Positions 32,960 to 40,684 of a DNA stretch of 64,000 nucleotides are shown piece after piece. Made by a program: the position numbers and the translations under genes. Source of the DNA: Clostridiales bacterium (GTDB lineage: Bacteria > Bacillota > Clostridia > Lachnospirales > Lachnospiraceae); NCBI GenBank assembly GCA_018372435.1, contig JAHAJA010000012.1:32204-96203 (forward strand), read 5' to 3'. The notes beneath the pieces were generated by a model. That model was not told the DNA's origin, ran no database searches, and saw nothing but the letters and a program-made list of their open reading frames with translations. Numbering within the stretch: position 1 is the first letter of the stretch; every line of letters begins with the position of its first letter.

Positions 32960-34597
32960 ATGGATAATAAAGAATTGGCAATGACCTGTGATGTCCTTGT
33001 GGTGGGAGCAGGAATTGCAGGAATTATGGCAGCTATAGAGGCAGCAAGAGAAAAACAAAAGGTAGTTTTGATGAGTGGTTCTCATATATTCTCTGGTTCA
33101 AGCTTCTACCCTGGAACCTGGGGGTTAGGATTAATCACCCCAGAAGATGAAGAGGACGAAGAAGACTTAATTGAAACGATTCAAACGGTTGGTTGTGGTA
33201 TGGCAGATGAGGCTATGGTACGAAGCTTTGTAAAAGAGATGCGTCCTACGATTGTATATCTACAGGAAATGGGATTGCAGCTAAAAGATGCAAAAGAGAA
33301 GAATCAAAAGGAATTTATTCCTTGTTTTGATCATAAAACGAGAAGTTGGCATGGAGTAGTGGCAGATAAGGCTAGAGAACGATTTAAAGAATTGCTACAG
33401 GAATTTGAGGTTACTCTTTTGCCATATTGCGAACTGGTGGATGTGATAGAGGAAAATCGCCGTATTGCAGGTGCACTCGTATGCGAAAGGCATCATGAAC
33501 TAAGATTTATAGAGACGAAAGCAGTAATATTGGCTACCGGTGGATATGGTGGATTATTCGAGAAAAAGTTAACCACTTCAGATATCACAGGTACCGGACA
33601 ATACATTGCACTAGAACACGGTTGTACGTTGGTTAATATGGAATTTATGCAGATGATGCCTGCGTTAGTGAATAAAGAAGGCAAGGCAAGTGAAGTACCT
33701 ATTATCTTTAATGAGAAGACATTTCGGTATGCAACACTGCAACAAGGTTCTGAGACAGATCAAACAGTAATTCAATGCGATAAGAAGATATTAGAACAGC
33801 GTGCTACCTATGGACCATTTACTTCAAGAATGCCATCTAGGGAAATTGACTTTTTGATAGCTAGCCATGACAAAGAAGGTTTACAGGTAAGATATAATAA
33901 GGAATTACTAGAAGATATGCCTGAGTTTATTCGTACGTACTTTGATTGGTTAAAAAAGAAGAGAAATCTAACTCCTGACAGTGATATAAGAATTTCTATG
34001 TTTGCTCATGCAGCAAATGGTGGTATAAAAATCAACGAAGAGGGAGCGACAGATCTGCAAGGATTATTTGCTTGTGGCGAAGTTACAGGAGGAATGCATG
34101 GTGCCGACCGTATTGGAGGCTTGTCCTCTGCCAATGGCTTTGTGTTTGGGAGAAGGGCAGGAAAGGCAGCGGCTGAATATGCGAAAGCGTGTTTGAAGCA
34201 CACGGGAATAAGGAATAAACATAGGGAAAAAGAACTTTCCTTATGGGAGATAGCTAACAGGGAGCAGATCAAAACTGATTTACAACGATCTATGATGGAA
34301 GGTTCCATGGTAATACGAAGTGAGAAAGGTTTACACCAGGCACTAGAGACAATAATAACGTGGAAAGATAATATGATTGTTGAATCTACAACCGACGTTA
34401 AAGCCTATGTGGATTCAAGAAAGCTTTGGGCACAGTTACAGTTAGCAACAGGAATTTTGCAGGCAGAAAGACTGAGAAAAGAAAGTAGAGGTTCTCATTA
34501 TAGAGCAGATTATCCTAGTATAGATTCTCAATATGCAAAAAGAATAGAGATAAAGTTACAAGACAATTGTGTTATTACAGAATTCGAAGAAAAGTAA
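32960..34597 (+). CDS. FAD-dependent oxidoreductase (fumarate reductase/aspartate oxidase family) in the sialate operon
   Basis: A 545-residue flavoprotein. DVLVVGAGIAGIMAAIEAAREKQKVVLM is the FAD-binding Rossmann motif; SGSSFYPGTWGLGL contacts the isoalloxazine; GLFACGEVTGGMHGADRIGGLSSANGFVFGRRAG is the second FAD segment typical of succinate dehydrogenase, fumarate reductase and L-aspartate oxidase flavoproteins. A C-terminal helical domain (about 430-530) is present as in those enzymes. No signal peptide or haem motif is seen. It lies 4 bp after the importer and 12 bp before nanQ, so it must act with sialate metabolism, yet no known sialate step uses such an enzyme. AAAAGGA lies before the ATG at 32960. 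Confidence 0.8.
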   Translation: MDNKELAMTCDVLVVGAGIAGIMAAIEAAREKQKVVLMSGSHIFSGSSFYPGTWGLGLITPEDEEDEEDLIETIQTVGCGMADEAMVRSFVKEMRPTIVYLQEMGLQLKDAKEKNQKEFIPCFDHKTRSWHGVVADKARERFKELLQEFEVTLLPYCELVDVIEENRRIAGALVCERHHELRFIETKAVILATGGYGGLFEKKLTTSDITGTGQYIALEHGCTLVNMEFMQMMPALVNKEGKASEVPIIFNEKTFRYATLQQGSETDQTVIQCDKKILEQRATYGPFTSRMPSREIDFLIASHDKEGLQVRYNKELLEDMPEFIRTYFDWLKKKRNLTPDSDIRISMFAHAANGGIKINEEGATDLQGLFACGEVTGGMHGADRIGGLSSANGFVFGRRAGKAAAEYAKACLKHTGIRNKHREKELSLWEIANREQIKTDLQRSMMEGSMVIRSEKGLHQALETIITWKDNMIVESTTDVKAYVDSRKLWAQLQLATGILQAERLRKESRGSHYRADYPSIDSQYAKRIEIKLQDNCVITEFEEK

Positions 34598-34609
34598 GAA
34601 GGTGACGAC

Positions 34610-35062
34610 TTGATTTATACAGAACTTAGTGACGTGAAGACATATCTAGGGATACATAAGAATCTTGATAAGGCATTAGAGTACATTGCAACAAAAGATC
34701 TTTTGGAGCTTTCCTTAGGTAAGAATGAAGTGGATGGAGAAGAAATATATGTAAATCGAATGAGTTATCAGACGGTTGAGGAACAAGACTCTTTCTATGA
34801 AGCTCATATGAATTATATTGACATACATCTAGTATTAGAGGGCAGTGAGAATATACTAGTCTCTGATATTCGCAATATGACAGAAGTTAAAAGAGAGTTA
34901 GAGAATGATTTTATAGAGTATCAAGGAAAAAGAGAAGCAGTTTGCAACATGAAGCAAAACAAAGTGCTAATTCTTTATCCTAGTGATGCTCACATGGTTA
35001 AAGTGAAAGATGAAGTACAAAAACAAGTCGAAAAAGTTGTAGTAAAAGTAAAAATAAAATAA
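34610..35062 (+). CDS. nanQ: YhcH/YjgK/YiaL family protein, NanQ-like sialate anomerase
   Basis: A 150-residue protein of the DUF386 (YhcH) family. The cupin-like core is seen in VNRMSYQTVEEQDSFYEAHMNYIDIHLVLEGSE, where Glu/His ligands (E..YEAH...D.H) hold a metal ion; LILYPSDAHMVKV is the closing motif. E. coli NanQ of this family speeds the alpha-to-beta opening of N-acetylneuraminate for the lyase. Its place just before nanA supports the same job. A TTG is used as start, with AAGGTGA 5 bases before it. The gap to nanA holds two hairpins. Confidence 0.8.
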   Translation: MIYTELSDVKTYLGIHKNLDKALEYIATKDLLELSLGKNEVDGEEIYVNRMSYQTVEEQDSFYEAHMNYIDIHLVLEGSENILVSDIRNMTEVKRELENDFIEYQGKREAVCNMKQNKVLILYPSDAHMVKVKDEVQKQVEKVVVKVKIK

Positions 35063-35075
35063 TTTGAGGTAACTA

Positions 35076-35146
35076 GTGTGAAGGATAAATCTTTCACACG
35101 GCGATTTGGTGCCCAAAGTCAAAAAGTGGACTTGCACAAAGTCGCC
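35076..35146 (+). promoter_or_regulatory. two structured segments between nanQ and nanA
   Basis: GTGTGAAGGA/TCTTTCACAC (35076-35099) is a stem with a TAAA loop. It abuts a second long stem that starts GGCGA (35100) and ends TCGCC (35146), with inner pairs such as GACTT/AAGTC and TGGTGC/GCACAA. No T-run follows. It lies 28 bp before the nanA start. It could be a cleavage/stability element or a ligand-responsive structure; only the pairing is seen. Confidence 0.5.
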
Positions 35147-35174
35147 AGGCTTTTGAAAGGGCAAGGTGAATAAT

Positions 35175-36080
35175 ATGAAAAAATATCAAGGAATTATCCC
35201 AGCATTCTATGCGTGTTATGATGAAAATGGTAATGTTAGTGCAGAAGGAGTAAAAAAACTTGCAAAACATTTGTTAGATAAAGGTGTTCAAGGAGTCTAT
35301 GTAAATGGTTCTTCTGGGGAATGCATCTATCAAAGTGTAGAAGAGAGAAAACTTATATTAGAACATGTAATGGAAGTACTAAAAGGGAAGATGACAGTTA
35401 TTGCTCATGTGGCTTGTAATAATACAAAAGATAGTTGTGAATTAGCAGCACATGCAGAAAGCTTAGGCGTAGATGCCATTGCAGCAATTCCTCCAATTTA
35501 TTTTCATTTGCCAGAACATGCAATTGCAAAGTATTGGAATGATATATCAGCAGCAGCACCAAATACCGATTTCATTATATATAATATCCCACAGCTTGCA
35601 GGTGTAACACTTACCATATCTTTGTTTAAAGAAATGTTAAAAAATCCACGTGTGAAAGGCGTGAAGAACTCTTCTATGCCTGTTCAAGATATCCAGATGT
35701 TTAAAGATGCTGGTGGAGAAGACTGTGTAGTTTTCAACGGCCCAGATGAACAGCTCGTTAGTGGTCTTGCTATGGGAGCGACTGGTGGAATTGGTGGAAC
35801 GTATGCGGTAATGCCAGAAGTTTATCTTGCTATTAGAAGATTAGTTGAAGAAGGTAAGATCGAAGAAGCAGCAAAAGTTCAATATGAAGCGGATCGTATT
35901 ATCTATGCTATGTGTGAATGCAAAGGGAATCTATATGCAGTTATGAAAGAAATTCTTAAAATTAATGAAGGCTTAGAATTAGGCGGTGTTCGTGCGCCAC
36001 TAGCGCAGATTGAAGAAGGAGACAGGGATCAAATTAATAACTGTGCCCAGATGATAAGAAATGTAATTAAAAGTTTGTAG
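35175..36080 (+). CDS. nanA: N-acetylneuraminate lyase
   Basis: A 301-residue class I aldolase that splits N-acetylneuraminate into N-acetylmannosamine and pyruvate. VNGSSGECIYQSVEER is the carboxylate-binding motif, IIYNIPQLAGVTL holds the catalytic Tyr136, and VKGVKNSSMPVQDI holds the Schiff-base Lys164. The stretch FNGPDEQLVSGLAMGATGGIGG distinguishes sialate lyases from dihydrodipicolinate synthases. The ATG at 35175 is favoured over the GTG three codons before it. The gene is followed by a palindromic repeat and then nanE, so copy B of the repeat lies inside the operon. Confidence 0.93.
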   Translation: MKKYQGIIPAFYACYDENGNVSAEGVKKLAKHLLDKGVQGVYVNGSSGECIYQSVEERKLILEHVMEVLKGKMTVIAHVACNNTKDSCELAAHAESLGVDAIAAIPPIYFHLPEHAIAKYWNDISAAAPNTDFIIYNIPQLAGVTLTISLFKEMLKNPRVKGVKNSSMPVQDIQMFKDAGGEDCVVFNGPDEQLVSGLAMGATGGIGGTYAVMPEVYLAIRRLVEEGKIEEAAKVQYEADRIIYAMCECKGNLYAVMKEILKINEGLELGGVRAPLAQIEEGDRDQINNCAQMIRNVIKSL

Positions 36081-36087
36081 GTAATTG

Positions 36088-36182
36088 TGAAACTTCGCAC
36101 ATGGAGGTTCTTTTTAGTAGGTAACTGCGATATTAGGCGAAAAACCCGCTAATGAAGTTTAATATGTGCGAAGTTTGAGTTA
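36088..36182 (+). repeat. palindromic intergenic repeat, copy B, inside the nan operon
   Basis: AAACTTCGCACAT (36090-36102) and ATGTGCGAAGTTT (36164-36176) form a perfect 13-bp inverted pair. Between them lies AGTAGGTAACTGCGATATT, shared with copy A, and a GGCG...CGCT hairpin. It fills most of the 135-bp gap between nanA and nanE and lacks a T-run, so transcription may continue through it. Confidence 0.75.
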
Positions 36183-36215
36183 CTCAATTATAGGTAAGAA
36201 AAGGAGAGAACATAA

Positions 36216-36914
36216 ATGAGATTTTCAAAAGAGGAGATTCTAAACGCTATGAAACACTCTATCATTGTCTCCTGTCAGGCACTACCAGGAGAGCCATTAT
36301 ATGTAGAAGAAAAATCAATTATGTATCTTATGGCTAGGGCAGCGAAACAGGCAGGCGCTACCTGTATACGAACGAATAGTGTACGGGACGTAATCGCAAT
36401 TAAGGAGGAAACAAAACTCCCAGTAATCGGCTTAATCAAGAAACAATATGAAGGATATGAATCCTATATCACTCCAACATTAAAGGAGGTAGCTGAATTA
36501 GTAGAAGCAGAGGCGGATGTAATTGCACTTGATTGTACTATGAGAAGAAGAGGAGATGGAGCAACCATTAATGAGTATATAGCTAAGATTAAAGAATTAT
36601 ATCCAGATATAGTGTTGATGGCTGATATCTCCACCTATGAGGAAGGTGTGAACGCATGGAAATGTGGAGTGGATTTGGTGAGCACAACAATGAGCGGATA
36701 TACATCTTACTCTTCACAACTGGAAGGCCCTGACTTTGAACTAGTTAAAAAGTTAGTTGAAATCGTGGATATTCCAGTAATTGCAGAGGGAAGGGTTCAT
36801 ACTCCAGAACTAGCAAAAGCGATGCTTGAAACCGGTGCTTATGCGGTTGTTGTGGGAGGAGCGATTACACGTCCATTTGAAATTGCTACAAGATTTATGA
36901 ATGCCATTAAGTAA
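36216..36914 (+). CDS. nanE: N-acetylmannosamine-6-phosphate 2-epimerase
   Basis: A 232-residue TIM-barrel enzyme that turns ManNAc-6-P into GlcNAc-6-P. IIVSCQALPGEPLY at the N-terminus, PVIGLIKKQYEG with the catalytic Lys, ADVIALDCTMRRRGDG, and DLVSTTMSGYTSYS match the NanE family along its length (usual length 220-235). PVIAEGRVHTPE and VVVGGAITRP form the phosphate cup. AAAGGAGAG precedes the ATG. It lies between nanA and nanK, as in many Gram-positive sialate operons. Confidence 0.95.
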   Translation: MRFSKEEILNAMKHSIIVSCQALPGEPLYVEEKSIMYLMARAAKQAGATCIRTNSVRDVIAIKEETKLPVIGLIKKQYEGYESYITPTLKEVAELVEAEADVIALDCTMRRRGDGATINEYIAKIKELYPDIVLMADISTYEEGVNAWKCGVDLVSTTMSGYTSYSSQLEGPDFELVKKLVEIVDIPVIAEGRVHTPELAKAMLETGAYAVVVGGAITRPFEIATRFMNAIK

Positions 36915-36940
36915 GCGCAAGTAGTAAGTGGAGGTGAAAT

Positions 36941-37918
36941 ATGCGTTATTTGGGAATCGATATCGGCGGAACCGCAGTGAAGTATGGAATTGTAACGGAA
37001 CAAGGAGAAATCCTTTCTGCTGCAGAGTATTCGGTTAATTTTGATCAATATGAAACACCTATTTTAGATACTGTTTTAAAAACTAGTCAAGAATTTCTTG
37101 ATTCTATAGGTGTAGAAGCTGTAGAATTAAAAGGAATCGGAGTGTCAGCAACTGGTCAAATCGATTCTATTCTTGGCATTGTAGATGGTGTTGGAAACAG
37201 TATAAAAAACTGGAAAGGTGCAAAGATAAAGGAAGAGTTGTCGAATCAATTTCATTTGCCTGTAGAAGTGGTCAATGATGGAAATTGTGCTGCGCTTGGT
37301 GAAAAGTGGTTGGGCAATGCAAGAGGGCACAAGAATGTAATCGCGATTACTATTGGTACAGGTGTTGGTGGTGGCATTATTGTTAACGATCAAATATTAC
37401 TTGGAAATCAAGGGTTTGCTGGTGAAATCGGCCATTTCTCAATTGACTATAAAGGAGTTAATTGTGCATGTGGTAATCGTGGCTGCTATGAACGATATGC
37501 ATCTATGACAGCATTAATAAACATGGTACAAGAGGTACTACCTCTTATTAATGATTCGGAGTTTACGAAGGAAGATATTAATGGTAAATTAATTTTTGAT
37601 CTATGCAAAAGAGGCGAACCTAGGATTCTTAAGGTACTTGATGAGTGGATTGAATATGTAGTAGATGGACTAGTAAGTCTTGTACATATATTTAATCCAG
37701 ATTGTATCGTAATTGGTGGAGGCGTAAGTGTTCAACAGGAGTTATTCATAGACAAAGTGCGTAGTAAACTAAGTAATCGAGTTATGAGTAATTTCAAGAA
37801 GTCTTTGATTGTAGAACGTGCCGCTTTAGGCAATCACGCGGGATTAGTTGGTGCGATTTATTATTTTATTCAACATAATGAAAAGGATTCAAAGGAGGAA
37901 AGTCATGAGGTTTCTTAA
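36941..37918 (+). CDS. nanK: ROK-family N-acetylmannosamine kinase
   Basis: A 325-residue ROK kinase. LGIDIGGTAVKYGIV is the phosphate-1 motif, EVVNDGNCAALGE carries the catalytic Asp, ITIGTGVGGGII is the ATP loop, and GHFSIDY...CACGNRGCYERYAS is the ROK zinc-binding signature (His plus three Cys). In this operon it should phosphorylate ManNAc for NanE, though ROK sequence alone cannot exclude glucose or GlcNAc. GGAGGTG precedes the ATG; its last 14 bases overlap nagB. Confidence 0.88.
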   Translation: MRYLGIDIGGTAVKYGIVTEQGEILSAAEYSVNFDQYETPILDTVLKTSQEFLDSIGVEAVELKGIGVSATGQIDSILGIVDGVGNSIKNWKGAKIKEELSNQFHLPVEVVNDGNCAALGEKWLGNARGHKNVIAITIGTGVGGGIIVNDQILLGNQGFAGEIGHFSIDYKGVNCACGNRGCYERYASMTALINMVQEVLPLINDSEFTKEDINGKLIFDLCKRGEPRILKVLDEWIEYVVDGLVSLVHIFNPDCIVIGGGVSVQQELFIDKVRSKLSNRVMSNFKKSLIVERAALGNHAGLVGAIYYFIQHNEKDSKEESHEVS

Positions 37919-38633
37919 AGGGAAAGATTATAAAGATGCTAGTAGAAAAGCAGCGAATATTATCTCTGCACAGATTATAATGAAGCCAAATTGTGTGCTT
38001 GGATTAGCAACGGGCTCCTCTCCTATTGGAGCATACAATCAGTTAATTGATTGGTATAAGAAGGGTGACTTAGATTTTTCCGAGGTTAGTACCATTAATC
38101 TAGATGAATACAAAGGATTATCTGGTGAACATGAGCAAAGCTATCGTTATTTTATGAATACGAATCTTTTTAACCATGTTAATATTGAGAAAAGTAAAAC
38201 TTTTGTACCAGATGGATTAGCCGAAGATGATGATCGAGAATGCGCTAGATATAATGAGATAATTAAATCAAAAGGAATTGATCTACAGCTATTAGGATTA
38301 GGACACAATGGACACATTGGATTTAATGAACCAGATGATGCGTTTGAAAAAGAAACGCATATTGTCAAGTTGAGTGAGAATACAATATTGGCAAACTCCA
38401 GACTTTTTGAAGAAGTATCCCAGGTACCTAGATATGCGTTCACAATGGGAATTAAAAACATTATGCAAGCGAGGAAAATAGTCGTAATTGTTTCTGGGGT
38501 AGACAAGGCGGATATTGTAAAAGAAGTATTCTTTGGTCCTGTTACACCGAAAGTACCGGGTTCTATTTTGCAGATGCATAATGATGTAACTGTCATTGGA
38601 GATGAGGCAGCATTCTCAAAGATTAGTATATAG
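37905..38633 (+). CDS. nagB: glucosamine-6-phosphate deaminase
   Basis: A 242-residue enzyme that converts glucosamine-6-P to fructose-6-P and ammonia. VLGLATGSSPIGAYNQLI binds phosphate, STINLDEYKGL holds the catalytic Asp and Glu pair region, and LLGLGHNGHIGFNEP carries the catalytic His. Length equals that of short monomeric Gram-positive forms (about 240), without the allosteric C-terminus of E. coli NagB. AAAGGAGG precedes the ATG at 37905; the frame open from 37848 is discarded. Overlap with nanK suggests coupled translation. Confidence 0.95.
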   Translation: MRFLKGKDYKDASRKAANIISAQIIMKPNCVLGLATGSSPIGAYNQLIDWYKKGDLDFSEVSTINLDEYKGLSGEHEQSYRYFMNTNLFNHVNIEKSKTFVPDGLAEDDDRECARYNEIIKSKGIDLQLLGLGHNGHIGFNEPDDAFEKETHIVKLSENTILANSRLFEEVSQVPRYAFTMGIKNIMQARKIVVIVSGVDKADIVKEVFFGPVTPKVPGSILQMHNDVTVIGDEAAFSKISI

Positions 38634-38736
38634 CTGAGCTCTGGTTTTGCAAGCAAGAGATTATATAACTTACAACAATGTTACAAAAAAGTCGTAAGAC
38701 TGAATCGTAACAAAAACTTAAAAAGGAGGATGGGAT

Positions 38737-39867
38737 ATGAAATTCAAAAATGGAAAAGTATTTACACCAGAAGGAACATTTGAACAAAAAGATTTATATG
38801 TAATTGGGAGTAAAATTGCATCTGTACAAGAGTTTGTCGAAAAAGAAGCTGATCAAGTAGTTGATGTAACCGATTGCTATGTAATACCTGGATTAATTGA
38901 TATTCATTTTCATGGGTGTAAGAAAGTTGATTTTTGCGATGGTACGAATGAAGTATTTGAAACCATTGCTGAATATCAGGCTTCCCAGGGAGTAACCGCT
39001 ATCTGTCCAGCTACAATGACGTTCTCAAGAGAGAAATTAGAGTCAATCTTCCAAACGGTAAGGGAATATCCCAATGAAAAAGGAGCTATTCTTTGTGGTG
39101 TTAACATGGAAGGTCCATATATCTCTTATAAGAAAAAAGGTGCTCAGAACGGACAGTATATAAGAGTAGCCAGTGTGGAAGAATTTAATAAATTACAAGA
39201 ATTCTCTGGTAATATGATTAAGCTTGTAGATATTGCCCCTGAAATCGATGGAGCCATGGAGTTTATTCAGGAAGCGAAAAAAAGCACCAATATCTCCATT
39301 GCACACACCACAGCAGGATATGACATCGCTATGAAAGCATTTGAACAGGGAGCAAGTCATGTTACCCATCTATATAATGCCATGACTGGCTTTACTCATA
39401 GAGAACCTGGTGTGGTAGGTGCGGCAGCAGAATATGAAGGCTGTTATGTGGAATTGATTTGTGATGGAGTACATATTCACCCTAGTGCGGTGAAAAGTAC
39501 GTTTAAATTATTCGGAAAAGAGCGAATTGTCTTAATTAGTGACAGTATGGAAGCGACCGGAATGCCTGACGGAGAGTATGAGTTGGGCGGACAAAAGGTT
39601 ATCGTACGTGGAAACCGAGCAGAGCTTGAAGATGGAACTTTAGCAGGTTCCGTTACAAACCTTTTAAAATGTATGCAGACTGCCGTAAAAGACATGGGTA
39701 TCCCATTAGAAGACGCTGTACTATGTGCAACGCAGAATGCTGCCAAATCAATTGATGTGTTTGATACGATGGGAAGTTTAGAACCAGATAAGTTAGCTAA
39801 TATTCTGATTTTAGATAAGGATCTCAATATAAAGGCAGTATATATTAAGGGTGAAAGATATCTATAA
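38737..39867 (+). CDS. nagA: N-acetylglucosamine-6-phosphate deacetylase
   Basis: A 376-residue amidohydrolase that removes acetate from GlcNAc-6-P, the step before NagB. VIPGLIDIHFHGCKKVDF holds the first metal motif (HxH), NMEGPYIS the metal Glu, ISIAHTTAGYD and HLYNAMTGFTHREPG the metal-ligand His residues, and LISDSMEATGMPDGEYELGG the catalytic Asp. It starts with AAAGGAGG, 103 bp after nagB; the order nagB-nagA reverses the pathway order. A very strong hairpin ends the operon 48 bp later. Confidence 0.95.
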   Translation: MKFKNGKVFTPEGTFEQKDLYVIGSKIASVQEFVEKEADQVVDVTDCYVIPGLIDIHFHGCKKVDFCDGTNEVFETIAEYQASQGVTAICPATMTFSREKLESIFQTVREYPNEKGAILCGVNMEGPYISYKKKGAQNGQYIRVASVEEFNKLQEFSGNMIKLVDIAPEIDGAMEFIQEAKKSTNISIAHTTAGYDIAMKAFEQGASHVTHLYNAMTGFTHREPGVVGAAAEYEGCYVELICDGVHIHPSAVKSTFKLFGKERIVLISDSMEATGMPDGEYELGGQKVIVRGNRAELEDGTLAGSVTNLLKCMQTAVKDMGIPLEDAVLCATQNAAKSIDVFDTMGSLEPDKLANILILDKDLNIKAVYIKGERYL

Positions 39868-39914
39868 ATATGTATAATTGTTACAACGCTTATAATTACA
39901 AGTTTCAAGTTAGT

Positions 39915-39977
39915 ATCATATAAAACAACAGTGGAATATGCCGTGTTTTGACATATTCCACTGTTGTTTTATATGAT
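39915..39977. terminator. terminator of the nan-nag operon with a 26-bp perfect stem
   Basis: 39915-39940 and 39952-39977 are exact inverted copies of 26 bp (ATCATATAAAACAACAGTGG... ) around an 11-base loop. The A-rich and T-rich ends let it work on both strands. It stops the operon before the minus-strand FMN-reductase fragment. Confidence 0.85.
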
Positions 39978-39993
39978 ATAAGGTCTGGAACTC

Positions 39994-40101
39994 TTATTCA
40001 GTGCCTATATTGTGCTTGAGTAGTGTTTCTTCAATTTCGAGTAGAGCTGTGTAAGTACAACCATGTTCATTTGGACTTCCATTAATTAACAAAACTTTCA
40101 T
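39994..40101 (-). pseudogene. N-terminal fragment of an NADPH-dependent FMN reductase
   Basis: A 35-codon minus-strand frame with a good AAGGAGG site reads MKVLLINGSPNEHGCTYTALLEI and stops at 39994. 'Mk.L.inGSPr..G.T..al..i...L...g.e' is the opening of iron-sulfur flavoproteins and NADPH-dependent FMN reductases, which normally have 180-210 residues; the FMN phosphate loop (NGSP..HGCTYTA) is intact but the rest is gone. The remaining DNA up to the operon terminator is only about 16 bp, so the bulk has been deleted. Confidence 0.7.
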
Positions 40102-40263
40102 TATACTTGCCTCCTTGTAAGATGGATAATTTATTTGACAACTGACGAATTGAATTATATTCTAAATATATTCAATTGAATAGTATACACTTTGAAGTGA
40201 GATACTATCTTAAAGGAGAGCGTAAATAATGAAGATGTTGATATAAGACCATTTGCATATGCT

Positions 40264-40548
40264 ATGTCTTTGATAGAAGGAAAATGGAAGATGCATATAC
40301 TATTTTGGTTGTGGCACAAAGATGTTTTGCGATATAGCGAATTGAAAAGAGCCTTAGAAGGAATTACTCATAAGATGTTATCAAATCAATTGAAAGAACT
40401 GGAAAGAGATGGAATTATTATAAGGAATGAGTATCCTCAGGTGCCACCGAAGGTGGAATACAGTTTATCAGAATTAGGTTTATCCTTAATGCCTGTCTTA
40501 GAGGAATTATGCCAATGGGGACATTTACATTATGAGAACGACGCCTGA
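40264..40548 (+). CDS. HxlR-family transcription regulator, probably frameshifted at its start
   Basis: A 94-residue winged-helix protein: LIEGKWKMHILFWLWHKDVLRYSELKRALEGITHKMLSNQLKELERDGIIIRNEYPQVPPKVEYSLSELG is the HxlR pattern, including 'GKWK..IL..L' and 'P.kVEYsLt..G'. The ORF start at 40264 has no ribosome binding site. A strong AAGGAG lies before an ATG at 40229, but that frame ends after six codons; the regulator frame through the same DNA reads EDVDIRPFAYAMSLIEG. Adding one base after 40231 would restore a normal N-terminus, so a one-base deletion is likely. It is divergent from the truncated FMN reductase, a usual HxlR target. Confidence 0.6.
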   Translation: MSLIEGKWKMHILFWLWHKDVLRYSELKRALEGITHKMLSNQLKELERDGIIIRNEYPQVPPKVEYSLSELGLSLMPVLEELCQWGHLHYENDA

Positions 40549-40591
40549 GTAAAAGTATATTCCAGCTCTTGAGATATTTCGTCGATATGTG

Positions 40592-40620
40592 TTGAAAAAA
40601 GTGAAAAGAAACGGTATAAT
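40592..40620 (+). promoter_or_regulatory. sigma-A-type promoter of the zinc-ribbon/HTH gene
   Basis: TTGAAA (40592-40597), 17-bp spacer, TATAAT (40615-40620), 65 bp before the ATG. Confidence 0.82.
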
Positions 40621-40684
40621 CTATATACCTATATAAGGAAATATATACTAATTATGAACAATATTAGAGAAAAGAGGCGACAGT

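Noticed and set aside
40229..40246. Six-codon frame with the strong ribosome binding site before the HxlR gene, possibly a leader peptide
   Set aside because: The more economical reading is a one-base frameshift in the regulator, because the DNA after it encodes the expected HxlR N-terminus in the next frame. Kept as part of the HxlR note.
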